This document shows, piece after piece, positions 14,030-22,079 of a stretch of DNA of 25,809 nucleotides. Made by a program: the position numbers and the translations under genes. Numbering within the stretch: the stretch's first letter is position 1; each line of letters begins with the position of its first letter. A model generated the notes under the pieces. The model was not told where the DNA came from. It worked only from the letters and a program-made list of their open reading frames with translations, and made no database searches. Source of the DNA: Bacteroidetes bacterium UBA6661 (GTDB lineage: Bacteria > Bacteroidota > Bacteroidia > AKYH767-A > OLB10); contig DKKR01000028.1 in the NCBI GenBank assembly GCA_002455375.1, positions 2,607-28,415 of the forward strand, read 5' to 3'.

Positions 14030-16006
14030 ATGAACTTCGACAGAAAACATTTGAGTGACGACCAATTAATCAGACTTTATCATGAGTTGGTGCGTCCGCG
14101 TATAATTGAAGAGAAGATGCTTGTCTTGCTGCGTCAGGGAAAACTGGCAAAATGGTTTTCCGGAATCGGTCAGGAAGCTGTTTCTGTGGGTGCTGCCATG
14201 GCACTTCATCAGGATGAATATGTATTACCTATGCACAGGAACCTTGGTATTTTTAGTGTGCGCAATATTCCCCTACACCGTTTGTTTTCACAGTGGATGG
14301 GCAAGCCAGGTGGATTTACCAATGGACGCGATCGTTCCTTTCACTTCGGAACACAGGAGTATAAAATAATAGGAATGATATCACATCTCGGCCCGCAATG
14401 TGGTATTGCAGATGGAATTGCTTTAGGAAATATTCTTAAACAAAATAATAAAGCAACCATTGTTTTTTCAGGTGATGGCGGTGCAAGCGAAGGCGATTTT
14501 CACGAGGCAGTAAATGTGGCAGCTGTATGGGATTTACCTGTAATTTTTATAGTTGAAAACAATGGTTACGGATTGTCAACACCTTCATCAGAACAATACA
14601 GATGTAAAAGTTTTGCTGATAAAGGAATTGGTTATGGCATTCAGGGTGTAAGTGTTGATGGTAACAATATTCTGGAAGTTTATAATACCTTGAATGAATT
14701 ATTGAGTGACATCAGAAAAAATCCTCGCCCAATAATTTTTGAAGCTCGCACCTTTAGAATGCGCGGACATGAAGAAGCTTCAGGAACAAAATATGTTCCT
14801 CAGCAATTGTTTGATGAATGGGGAAAGAAAGATCCGATAGCGAATTACGAAAACTATCTTTTAGAAAGTAAAATTATTTCAACTGCTCAAGTTGAAAGTA
14901 TTCGTACAAAAATCAAAACAGAAATTGAAGAACATCTTAAGATAAGTTATGCTGAGTCAGACCCTGAAGTTAATACTGTAATTGAGTTGCGCGATATGTA
15001 TGCGCCTTCTTATGACACAAACATAACTGCGTCAGTAGCAGTAACTGAAAAAAGATTTTTAGATGCTATCACTGACGGACTTCGTCAAGGCATGCAGCGA
15101 CATAAGAACTTGGTTATAATGGGCCAGGACATTGCTGAGTATGGCGGAGTTTTTAAAGCAACTCAAGGCTTTGTTGAAGAATTTGGGAAATCACGTGTTA
15201 GAAATACGCCCATTACAGAATCATCAATTCTTGGTGCAAGTTTGGGTTTATCCATAAACGGCTATAAATCTATTGTTGAAATGCAGTTTGCCGACTTCGT
15301 TACGTGCGGCTTCAATCAGATTGTAAATAATCTGGCAAAAACACATTATCGCTGGGGACAAAATGCAGATGTTGTGGTGCGCATGCCCACAGGTGCTGCC
15401 GTTGGCGCAGGACCATTTCACTCACAGTCAACAGAAGCATGGTTCTTTCATGTACCGGGCTTAAAAATTCTTTATCCGGCATTTCCAAGTGATGCAAAAG
15501 GGTTATTAGCCGCTGCTATTGAAGATCCTAATCCTGTAATGTTTTTTGAACATAAAGCACTCTATAGAAGTGTCAGTGGTCTTGTGGCTGATGATTACTT
15601 TACTATTCCTATTGGTAAGGCAAGTAAAATCAGAGAAGGTACTGATCTAACTATTGTGACATACGGCTTGGGTGTTCATTGGGCAATGGAAGCGTTGGAT
15701 GAAAATAAAAATATTCAGGCTGATTTAATTGATCTGAGAAGTCTTTTACCTTGGGATAAAGAAACAGTTTTAGAATCTGTAAAAAGAACAGGTAAGGTTA
15801 TCATATTTCATGAAGACACCTTGACCGGTGGAATAGGAGGAGAAATTGCTGCTGAAATTTCTTCTGCTTGTTTTCAGTGGCTCGATGCTCCTGTGATGCG
15901 ATGCGGTAGTCTTGATACTGCCGTTCCTATGTCAAATCATTTGGAGTGGAATTTTCTGCCACGCGATAGATTTAAGCAAATGCTGAAACAATTAGCAGCG
16001 TATTAA
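14030..16006 (+). CDS. 2-oxo-acid dehydrogenase E1, alpha and beta subunits fused
   Basis: The 658-residue protein carries both halves of a thiamine-diphosphate E1 that normally come as two chains. The alpha part (1 to about 325) has the ThDP motif GDG (148-150) ... NN (177-178) and the phosphorylation-loop-like MRGHEEA. The beta part (about 340-658) has the catalytic Glu397 in NTPITE and GPFHSQ with His464. It decarboxylates a 2-oxo acid and passes the acyl group to E2 lipoyl domains. The sequence looks closest to branched-chain or acetoin-type E1s, but the substrate cannot be fixed. No E2, E3 or lipoyl gene is near, so partners are encoded elsewhere. Single-gene unit, facing a convergent secreted-protein gene. 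Confidence 0.93.
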   Translation: MNFDRKHLSDDQLIRLYHELVRPRIIEEKMLVLLRQGKLAKWFSGIGQEAVSVGAAMALHQDEYVLPMHRNLGIFSVRNIPLHRLFSQWMGKPGGFTNGRDRSFHFGTQEYKIIGMISHLGPQCGIADGIALGNILKQNNKATIVFSGDGGASEGDFHEAVNVAAVWDLPVIFIVENNGYGLSTPSSEQYRCKSFADKGIGYGIQGVSVDGNNILEVYNTLNELLSDIRKNPRPIIFEARTFRMRGHEEASGTKYVPQQLFDEWGKKDPIANYENYLLESKIISTAQVESIRTKIKTEIEEHLKISYAESDPEVNTVIELRDMYAPSYDTNITASVAVTEKRFLDAITDGLRQGMQRHKNLVIMGQDIAEYGGVFKATQGFVEEFGKSRVRNTPITESSILGASLGLSINGYKSIVEMQFADFVTCGFNQIVNNLAKTHYRWGQNADVVVRMPTGAAVGAGPFHSQSTEAWFFHVPGLKILYPAFPSDAKGLLAAAIEDPNPVMFFEHKALYRSVSGLVADDYFTIPIGKASKIREGTDLTIVTYGLGVHWAMEALDENKNIQADLIDLRSLLPWDKETVLESVKRTGKVIIFHEDTLTGGIGGEIAAEISSACFQWLDAPVMRCGSLDTAVPMSNHLEWNFLPRDRFKQMLKQLAAY

Positions 16007-16014
16007 GATAAGCG

Positions 16015-16638
16015 TTATTTTTTTTCTACAGCCCATTTAATTGCTTCACCAATAGAATATTTCCCTGCAATAGTCATAAATTCACTTGCAGTTGACCATA
16101 ATCCAGATGAGGATTTATGCTGTTTTAATTCTTCTATCTTAATTTCATCAAACCAAACATTACCTGTTCCATTCAGAATTCCTGTAATGCTCATCGTTTG
16201 TGCTCCCTCAGGAACAGAAGTTGCAATTGAATAAGTTTTCCATTTTGCTTCTGCATTTTTAATAAAACCACTACTCTCAGTTAATTTTTTCCCTGATGCA
16301 TCTCTGATTATTATATTAAGACCTGTATTCCCATTTAATGCTTCGGCCCGGCATGAATAAATTATTTTGTAATTTTTTATCTCTGAGTCTTTAATTGATA
16401 TACTCTGACTAAATGTACAGGTAGCCTGATTTTGATGCGCTATCTCCAGGCATTGTTTGCCTGAATGTGGAGAAATATTACTGAATTTTATCTGACCTGT
16501 TCCTTTACAATCAGTTATCCATCCCTTCTGTGAAGAAGAATGAGCATCTTCTTCAAAACCACTGTTAATTATTGTCTGAGCATGAAGTTGTGTTACGCCA
16601 ACACATAAAAATAATATCAGAATTCCCCTTAAATGCAT
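16015..16638 (-). CDS. Secreted protein with a CBM/galactose-binding-like jelly-roll domain
   Basis: With ATG 16638 the product is 207 residues starting MHLRGILILFLCVGVTQLHAQ, a clean signal peptide cleaved after HA. An upstream in-frame ATG (16674) would add 12 residues before this signal and is less likely. The domain begins INSGFEED and contains SGKQCLEI, the W-K-T-Y pattern (WKTYSIATSVPEG) and a closing strand VWFDEIKIEEL, the layout of CBM4/9-type beta sandwiches. A short C-terminal helix-rich tail (about 160-207) follows. It probably binds a glycan or protein at the cell surface. It has no type IX sorting domain. It converges on the E1 gene with 8 bp between. Domain call is by pattern. 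Confidence 0.75.
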   Translation of the reverse strand: MHLRGILILFLCVGVTQLHAQTIINSGFEEDAHSSSQKGWITDCKGTGQIKFSNISPHSGKQCLEIAHQNQATCTFSQSISIKDSEIKNYKIIYSCRAEALNGNTGLNIIIRDASGKKLTESSGFIKNAEAKWKTYSIATSVPEGAQTMSITGILNGTGNVWFDEIKIEELKQHKSSSGLWSTASEFMTIAGKYSIGEAIKWAVEKK

Positions 16639-16728
16639 GGTTGCAAATAAAGAAAATTCATGGCAAACATTCACAATTTGTCGTTAATATTAATACATCT
16701 GTAACAAGAAAAGTTTATTTATAAATTT

Positions 16729-16736
16729 TACATTTG
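16729..16736 (+). promoter_or_regulatory. Candidate -7 element for the S9 peptidase operon
   Basis: TACATTTG matches TAnnTTTG and ends 20 bp before the ATG at 16756. It overlaps the sequence just before an alternative TTG start (16738) and so argues against that start. Confidence 0.5.
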
Positions 16737-16755
16737 CTTGCAAGAAGAATTTATT

Positions 16756-18909
16756 ATGTTTCGTTATTTATTACCACTCATTTTTTTGATTTCTACAACA
16801 TCTTGGGCTCAGCATAAAAAATTGAGCATGGAAGATGCAATATTAAATGCGAGAACCAAACTTGCACCGGCAAATCTTTCACAATTAGGCTGGATTAAAA
16901 ATTCAATCTCATACTATTATGTTGACAACCGCTTGCCTGATGCAACACTTTTTGTTGGTGATGACGGTATTGTACATGATGAGAAAATTATTTCACTTTC
17001 TGAGATTAATGATAAACTAAAACGTATTAAAACGGATACACTTGCAAGTTTTCCTGTTGTTGAATGGAAGAATGATAAAGTCTTTGGATTTTTTATTGGG
17101 AACAAAGAGTTTGAATATGATAAAACACAATATGCAATTCGTAATTCAAGAATTTTATTGTTGCCCGATAGCGCTACACAAAAAGACACCGACCCTGTAA
17201 CAGGGCGTATAGCCTATACAATTAAAAATAACCTTTTTGTTTATGATGCAGGAAAGAATTTTACAGTAGCAGAAGATGCTTATCCACATATTGTTTACGG
17301 CAGCTCTGTACATCGTAATGAGTTTGGAATTACAAAGGGAACCTTTTGGTCACCGAAAGGGAACAAACTCGCTTTTTACAGAATGGACGAAACCATGGTT
17401 AAAGATTACCCATTAATAGATTGGAATAAAAAGCCTGCAGAGGTAAATCTGATAAAATATCCAATGTCCGGTGGCACAAGTCATCAGGTAACAGTAGGTG
17501 TCTTTGACATGATTAATAAAACAGTTGTTTATCTAAAGACAGGTGAGCCAAAAGATCAATACCTGACTAATGTTTCATGGAGTCCTGATGAGAAATATGT
17601 TTATATCGCTGTTTTAAATCGCGATCAGAACCACATGAAATTGAATTGTTATTCTGCATCAACAGGACATTTTATTAAAACACTTTTCGAAGAAAAAGAT
17701 GAAAAGTATGTGGAGCCACAAACACCTATGGCATTTGTCCCCGGCCATGATGATCAGTTCATCTGGCAAAGTCAGCGTGATGGCTACAATCATTTATATC
17801 TTTACAATACCGATGGAAAATTAATCAAGCAACTGACAAAAGGAGAATTTGTTGTCACTGAGTTTAAGGGATTTGATAAAAAATCGGAACGTGCATATTA
17901 TATGTGCACTGCATTAAGTCCCATAGACAGAGATTTATATTATGTTACACTTTCAGATGGAAAAATGAAAAGAGTTTCCGGTGATAGTGGTATTCATACT
18001 TGCTATTATAATCCTGAGAACAATGAAGTGCTTGATGTATTCAGTAATGTAAACACACCTCGTAAAATAAAACTGATACTGCCTAATGGTTCTGATGCAA
18101 AAACAATGCTGACAGCAGAAAATCCGTTAAGTGATTTTAATTTAGGCGAAATGAAAATTAGTACACTAAAGAGTGTTTCCGGTGAATTGCTTTATACACG
18201 CACCTATTATCCACCATCAATGGATTCATCAAAGAAGTATCCGGTGATTATTTATGTTTATGGTGGACCACATTTACAACTAATTACAAACTCATGGCAG
18301 GGTGGACAAGGCGACTTGTGGTTTTATTATCTGGCGCAGGAAGGATTTATTGTTTACTCTGTTGATGGCAGAGGTAGTGGCAACAGAGGGAAAAATTTTG
18401 AACAAGCCATTTTCCGGAATTGTGGTGTAGCAGAGATGGAAGATCAGCTTACGGGATTACAATATTTAAAGTCTTTACCCTATGTTGATTCATCAAGAAT
18501 TGGTGTTGATGGCTGGAGTTATGGTGGTTTTATGACGATTTCATTGATGACAAGGTTTCCGGGATTGTTTAAAGTGGCTGTTGCAGGTGGACCTGTTATT
18601 GATTGGAGTATGTATGAAATTATGTACACAGAACGTTATATGGATACTCCGGTTACAAACCCTGATGGCTATGAAAAAAGTAATTTATTGAACTATGTAA
18701 AGAATATTAATGGTAAGTTGATGCTCATACACGACACCAATGATGATACTGTTGTTTGGCAACATAGTTTAATGTATTTGAAAAAAGCTGTTGATCTTGG
18801 AAAGCAAGTGGATTACTTTGTTTATCCCGGGCATCCACATAATGTTCGTGGTAAAGATCGTGTACATCTGATGTATAAAATTACAGATTACTTTAAACAA
18901 AATCTTTGA
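16756..18909 (+). CDS. Dipeptidyl-peptidase IV-like S9 family serine peptidase, exported
   Basis: The 717-residue peptidase has a signal peptide (MFRYLLPLIFLISTTSWAQ) and is expected in the periplasm or outer surface. An N-terminal propeller domain (about 90-470, with FYRMDET at 207-213) precedes the alpha/beta hydrolase. The triad is Ser588 in GWSYGG, Asp664 in TNDD and probably His695 in GHPHNV. It releases N-terminal dipeptides, typically Xaa-Pro. The chosen start is ATG 16756. The frame also opens at TTG 16738, but a promoter box lies just before it. It is the first gene of an apparent operon: the PorE-like gene follows after 16 bp. Confidence 0.93.
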   Translation: MFRYLLPLIFLISTTSWAQHKKLSMEDAILNARTKLAPANLSQLGWIKNSISYYYVDNRLPDATLFVGDDGIVHDEKIISLSEINDKLKRIKTDTLASFPVVEWKNDKVFGFFIGNKEFEYDKTQYAIRNSRILLLPDSATQKDTDPVTGRIAYTIKNNLFVYDAGKNFTVAEDAYPHIVYGSSVHRNEFGITKGTFWSPKGNKLAFYRMDETMVKDYPLIDWNKKPAEVNLIKYPMSGGTSHQVTVGVFDMINKTVVYLKTGEPKDQYLTNVSWSPDEKYVYIAVLNRDQNHMKLNCYSASTGHFIKTLFEEKDEKYVEPQTPMAFVPGHDDQFIWQSQRDGYNHLYLYNTDGKLIKQLTKGEFVVTEFKGFDKKSERAYYMCTALSPIDRDLYYVTLSDGKMKRVSGDSGIHTCYYNPENNEVLDVFSNVNTPRKIKLILPNGSDAKTMLTAENPLSDFNLGEMKISTLKSVSGELLYTRTYYPPSMDSSKKYPVIIYVYGGPHLQLITNSWQGGQGDLWFYYLAQEGFIVYSVDGRGSGNRGKNFEQAIFRNCGVAEMEDQLTGLQYLKSLPYVDSSRIGVDGWSYGGFMTISLMTRFPGLFKVAVAGGPVIDWSMYEIMYTERYMDTPVTNPDGYEKSNLLNYVKNINGKLMLIHDTNDDTVVWQHSLMYLKKAVDLGKQVDYFVYPGHPHNVRGKDRVHLMYKITDYFKQNL

Positions 18910-18925
18910 AAACAAAATTTAATTA

Positions 18926-20836
18926 ATGGGTAAGAAAACAACTTATTGTCTTTTACTATGTTTCTGTGTTGTTTCATTACATGCACAAAATCTAAAACGC
19001 TGTCCACAGACAACATCAAAAGAAGCAGCTAAGAAAACAGAAGCAGCTGAGAAGCTATTAAAGTCTGTAAAAAATTATGAGGAAGGAGTTGAATTGTGTA
19101 ATGAAGCAATCGAGGCCGACAGCACATTTGCAAAACCTTATTTGCTTATGGGTGATGCTGCATACAGAAAAAAAGATTTTAAGTTAATGGCAAAGGCTTA
19201 TAAAGGTCTTATGAATGTTTGCCCCGAAGCATCTGAAAAAGCAATTTACAGGCTGGCAACCTATTATTTTGATACAAAAAAATATGAAGAAGCTATTCCT
19301 GTTTACACCACATTTCTTGAACTCTCTCCGTCAGATACCAACGCTGCTGACGATGCCGAAGTAAAATTATTCAGAGCAAAAGCGTTCTTACATCCTGTAG
19401 ATTTTAAACCTGTGCTGGTAAAAGGATTAAGCACACCTGACCCGGAGTACCTCCCTATTATCTCTGCCGATAATGAATTATGTTTTTTTACACGGAGGTT
19501 TGAATACCAAAGTAAAAACATGCTTACCTCAACCAGTGTAGAAAAGTTTATGTTGAGTCATAATCTAAATGGCAAATGGGATACAGGAAAACCAATGGAT
19601 TTACCTTTTAACAAACAGAATGCCGGAAATGAAGGTGGTCCGGCAATTTCTCTTGACAACCTTCATTTGTTTTTTACTGTTAATGTTAAAGGTAATTTCG
19701 ACATTTATACTTCTGACCTTACACCAAAAGGATGGTCTGAACCAAGAAGTATAGGTAAAGCAAATGACTCAAAGTTTTGGGATTCACAACCATCACTTTC
19801 TCCTGATAACAGGACTTTATATTTTGCCAGTTTCAGAGACTCTGTTCTTCAAACAAGTGATCTTTATGTGACTAAAAAAACTAATGGAGAATGGAACAGC
19901 GCAAATCCCATTACCGGACCTATCAATACTTCAAGAAATGAGAAGGCACCTTTCATACATCCTGATGGAAAAACACTTTATTTCAGCAGTGATGGTCATC
20001 CGGGTATGGGAGGATATGATATTTACTATTCCAAGAAAGATGCAAACGGTAACTGGGGAAAACCTGTTAATCTCGGATATCCGATAAACACCGATGCAGA
20101 TGAGGTTGGATTTTTTGTAAGTACTGATGGTACTAAAGGTTATTTTGCTAGTAATAAATTCGGAACCGGAGGTTATGATATTTATTCATTCGACATGCCT
20201 GTGGATGCAAGGCCGGAGAAGATGGTTCTGTTCAAAGGCCAACTGAAGAATGATGACAATGAAGTGCCTGACAGTGCTAGAATAGAAATTCGGAATATTT
20301 CATCCAAACAGGTTGAGCAGATAGATTACGATGCCTACAGTGGTAAATATGCCGGTGTTTTGCAAGCTAATTCTGAGTATTTGCTAACTATTCAAAAGGA
20401 TGATTATGCATTTACTTCAAAACTTATTAATGCTGCAAAAGTTGATTCGCCTGCTGTGACTGTTGAGTTAGACCTGAGGAAAATAAAAGAAGGAGAGGCC
20501 TACAATCTGAATGATATCCTTTTTGAAACAGATTCTTATCAAATAACAGATATATCTAAAGCAGTTATACAGGATTTTGCCGGCTTTCTGAAAGGTAACC
20601 CAAAGCTAAAAGTTGCTATTTATGGCCATACCGATAATTCAGGTAAGGCTGAGGATAATCTATTATTATCTAAAAACAGGGCAAAGGCTGTATATGACTA
20701 TTTGATAACCTTAGGTATTGAAGCAACACGACTTTCGCATAATGGATTTGGACAAACAAAACCTGTTGCACCCAACACAACAGAAAAAGGCAAATCATTA
20801 AACAGACGTACAGAGTTTGTAGTGCTAAAAAAATAG
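18926..20836 (+). CDS. PorE-like protein: TPR, beta-propeller, carboxypeptidase-like and OmpA domains
   Basis: The 636-residue exported protein (signal peptide MGKKTTYCLLLCFCVVSLHA) has TPR-like helices at about 35-145, PD40/WD40-like propeller repeats at about 165-425 (e.g. SLSPDNRTLYFAS, GGYDIYYSK), a carboxypeptidase-regulatory-like domain at about 430-515 and an OmpA peptidoglycan-binding domain at about 525-636 with Asp570 (GHTDNSG) and Arg585 (SKNRAKAV). This is the domain order of PorE of the type IX secretion system, which ties the machine to peptidoglycan. Other OmpA family proteins share it, so it is called PorE-like. PorE of Porphyromonas is a lipoprotein; here no clear lipobox is seen. 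It lies between the S9 peptidase and idi, with 16 and 4 bp gaps. Confidence 0.85.
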   Translation: MGKKTTYCLLLCFCVVSLHAQNLKRCPQTTSKEAAKKTEAAEKLLKSVKNYEEGVELCNEAIEADSTFAKPYLLMGDAAYRKKDFKLMAKAYKGLMNVCPEASEKAIYRLATYYFDTKKYEEAIPVYTTFLELSPSDTNAADDAEVKLFRAKAFLHPVDFKPVLVKGLSTPDPEYLPIISADNELCFFTRRFEYQSKNMLTSTSVEKFMLSHNLNGKWDTGKPMDLPFNKQNAGNEGGPAISLDNLHLFFTVNVKGNFDIYTSDLTPKGWSEPRSIGKANDSKFWDSQPSLSPDNRTLYFASFRDSVLQTSDLYVTKKTNGEWNSANPITGPINTSRNEKAPFIHPDGKTLYFSSDGHPGMGGYDIYYSKKDANGNWGKPVNLGYPINTDADEVGFFVSTDGTKGYFASNKFGTGGYDIYSFDMPVDARPEKMVLFKGQLKNDDNEVPDSARIEIRNISSKQVEQIDYDAYSGKYAGVLQANSEYLLTIQKDDYAFTSKLINAAKVDSPAVTVELDLRKIKEGEAYNLNDILFETDSYQITDISKAVIQDFAGFLKGNPKLKVAIYGHTDNSGKAEDNLLLSKNRAKAVYDYLITLGIEATRLSHNGFGQTKPVAPNTTEKGKSLNRRTEFVVLKK

Positions 20837-20840
20837 TTTT

Positions 20841-21335
20841 ATGGAGTTTGTGATTTTGGTTGATGAGCAGGATAGGGAAATAGGTGAGGCAGAAAAAATG
20901 CAGACGCACAAACTTGGATTATTGCATAGAGCTTTTTCAGTTTTAATATATAATACAAAGGGTGAAATGCTTTTACAACAAAGAGCAGAAACTAAATATC
21001 ATAGTGGAGGGCTATGGTCAAATGCTTGTTGTGGTCACCCGCGTCCTGGTGAAAAAATTGAGGATGCTGCAAGAAGAAGACTTAAAGAAGAGCTGGGCTT
21101 TAATTGTAGTCTGAAGTTCAGTTTTAAATTTATTTATAAAGCTTCTTTTGAAAACAGTCTGAAAGAGCATGAACTGGATCATGTTTTTACAGGGATTTAT
21201 GATAGCGAAGTGCTTCCTGATAAAAATGAAGTACAAGCCTACCGATGGGTTACAATGGAAAATTTAAAAAATGAAATTATTGAAAACCATAGTAGTTTTT
21301 CTGTATGGTTTCAAAAAATTATTGCAGTGTTGTGA
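20841..21335 (+). CDS. idi: Isopentenyl-diphosphate delta-isomerase type I
   Basis: The 164-residue Nudix-fold enzyme interconverts isopentenyl and dimethylallyl diphosphate for isoprenoid, quinone and cell-wall lipid carrier synthesis. Catalytic Cys is in NACCGHP (Cys64) and the metal site is made of His23, His29, His66 and the Glu pair in EHELDH (109-111). Length matches bacterial type I IDI. It starts 4 bp after the PorE-like stop (TAG-tttt-ATG), so it is the third gene of the peptidase/PorE-like operon, an apparently accidental pairing of envelope and isoprenoid functions. Confidence 0.95.
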   Translation: MEFVILVDEQDREIGEAEKMQTHKLGLLHRAFSVLIYNTKGEMLLQQRAETKYHSGGLWSNACCGHPRPGEKIEDAARRRLKEELGFNCSLKFSFKFIYKASFENSLKEHELDHVFTGIYDSEVLPDKNEVQAYRWVTMENLKNEIIENHSSFSVWFQKIIAVL

Positions 21336-21354
21336 TTCCCTATAATTTAGCCAT

Positions 21355-21362
21355 TAATTTTG
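21355..21362 (+). promoter_or_regulatory. Candidate -7 element for the CarboxypepD_reg/TonB receptor pair
   Basis: TAATTTTG matches TAnnTTTG with a TTG 22 bp upstream (21330-21332). It would give a 5' leader of about 50 nt. A second match, TATTTTTG at 21406-21413, lies only 7 bp before the ATG and would give a leaderless message. Confidence 0.4.
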
Positions 21363-21419
21363 AAATAAATTACCCTTTCATACGTTTTGCTTGACAGCAA
21401 TTACTTATTTTTGGTTCCC

Positions 21420-22079
21420 ATGAATATATTCAATATCAGCTGCAGAAATTTTATCCTGACTTGCTTAATTTTAAGCATGCCTGTTCTGGCATTTGCGCAG
21501 TCGAATCAGGAAAGACTTGTTCAGTTAAGCGGTGTAATAGTTACTGGCGACAGTTTGAGTCCGGTACCTTATACAGGCATTATGATTAAGTCAAGTAGCA
21601 GAGGTACAGTATCTGACTATTATGGGTTCTTTTCAATTGTGGCACATGTTGGTGATGAGATTGAGTTTTCTTCTGTTGGGTTTGCAAAAACTAATTTTAA
21701 AGTACCCGATACGCTCACAGAAAACCGTTATTCTCTGATTCAGATTCTTAACCGTGATACCGTATTGCTTAATCAGGCTGTGATTTATCCATGGCCTACA
21801 CGTGAACAGTTTAAACAAGCATTTCTCGATCTAAAAGTTCCTGATACAGACATGGATCATGCCCGTAGGAATCTCGCTCTTGAAACTATGCGCGAAGAGA
21901 GCATCAGAATTGATATGGACGGAAGCATGAACAGTAAATTTGTTTATCAGAAACAACAGTCACGGTTATATAATACAGGTCAGTTACCTGTAAACAATTT
22001 GCTAAACCCAATTGCCTGGGCTAAATTTATTCAAGCATGGAAAAGTGGTGAGTTTAAGTCAAAGTCTAAAGACGATTAA
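21420..22079 (+). CDS. Secreted protein with an N-terminal carboxypeptidase-regulatory-like (CarboxypepD_reg) domain
   Basis: The 219-residue protein has a signal peptide (MNIFNISCRNFILTCLILSM..LAFAQ). A CarboxypepD_reg-like fold covers about 34-118, with GTVSDYYGFFSI and EIEFSSVGF matching the same positions in the TonB receptor that follows. The rest (120-219) is helical and unfamiliar. The ATG at 21420 is preferred; the frame also opens at TTG 21387, upstream of the signal peptide. The stop TAA overlaps the ATG of the receptor gene (TAATG), implying coupled synthesis and a shared role at the outer membrane. Function unknown. Confidence 0.85.
   Translation: MNIFNISCRNFILTCLILSMPVLAFAQSNQERLVQLSGVIVTGDSLSPVPYTGIMIKSSSRGTVSDYYGFFSIVAHVGDEIEFSSVGFAKTNFKVPDTLTENRYSLIQILNRDTVLLNQAVIYPWPTREQFKQAFLDLKVPDTDMDHARRNLALETMREESIRIDMDGSMNSKFVYQKQQSRLYNTGQLPVNNLLNPIAWAKFIQAWKSGEFKSKSKDD

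Noticed and set aside
16738..16755. TTG start for the DPP4-like peptidase
   Set aside because: A TAnnTTTG promoter box ends at 16736, so the TTG would lie before or at the transcription start; ATG 16756 gives a clean signal peptide.
21391..21396. TTGACA, an Escherichia-type -35 box before the CarboxypepD_reg gene
   Set aside because: No TATAAT at 16-18 bp; Bacteroidota use TTTG/TAnnTTTG, and good matches exist close by.
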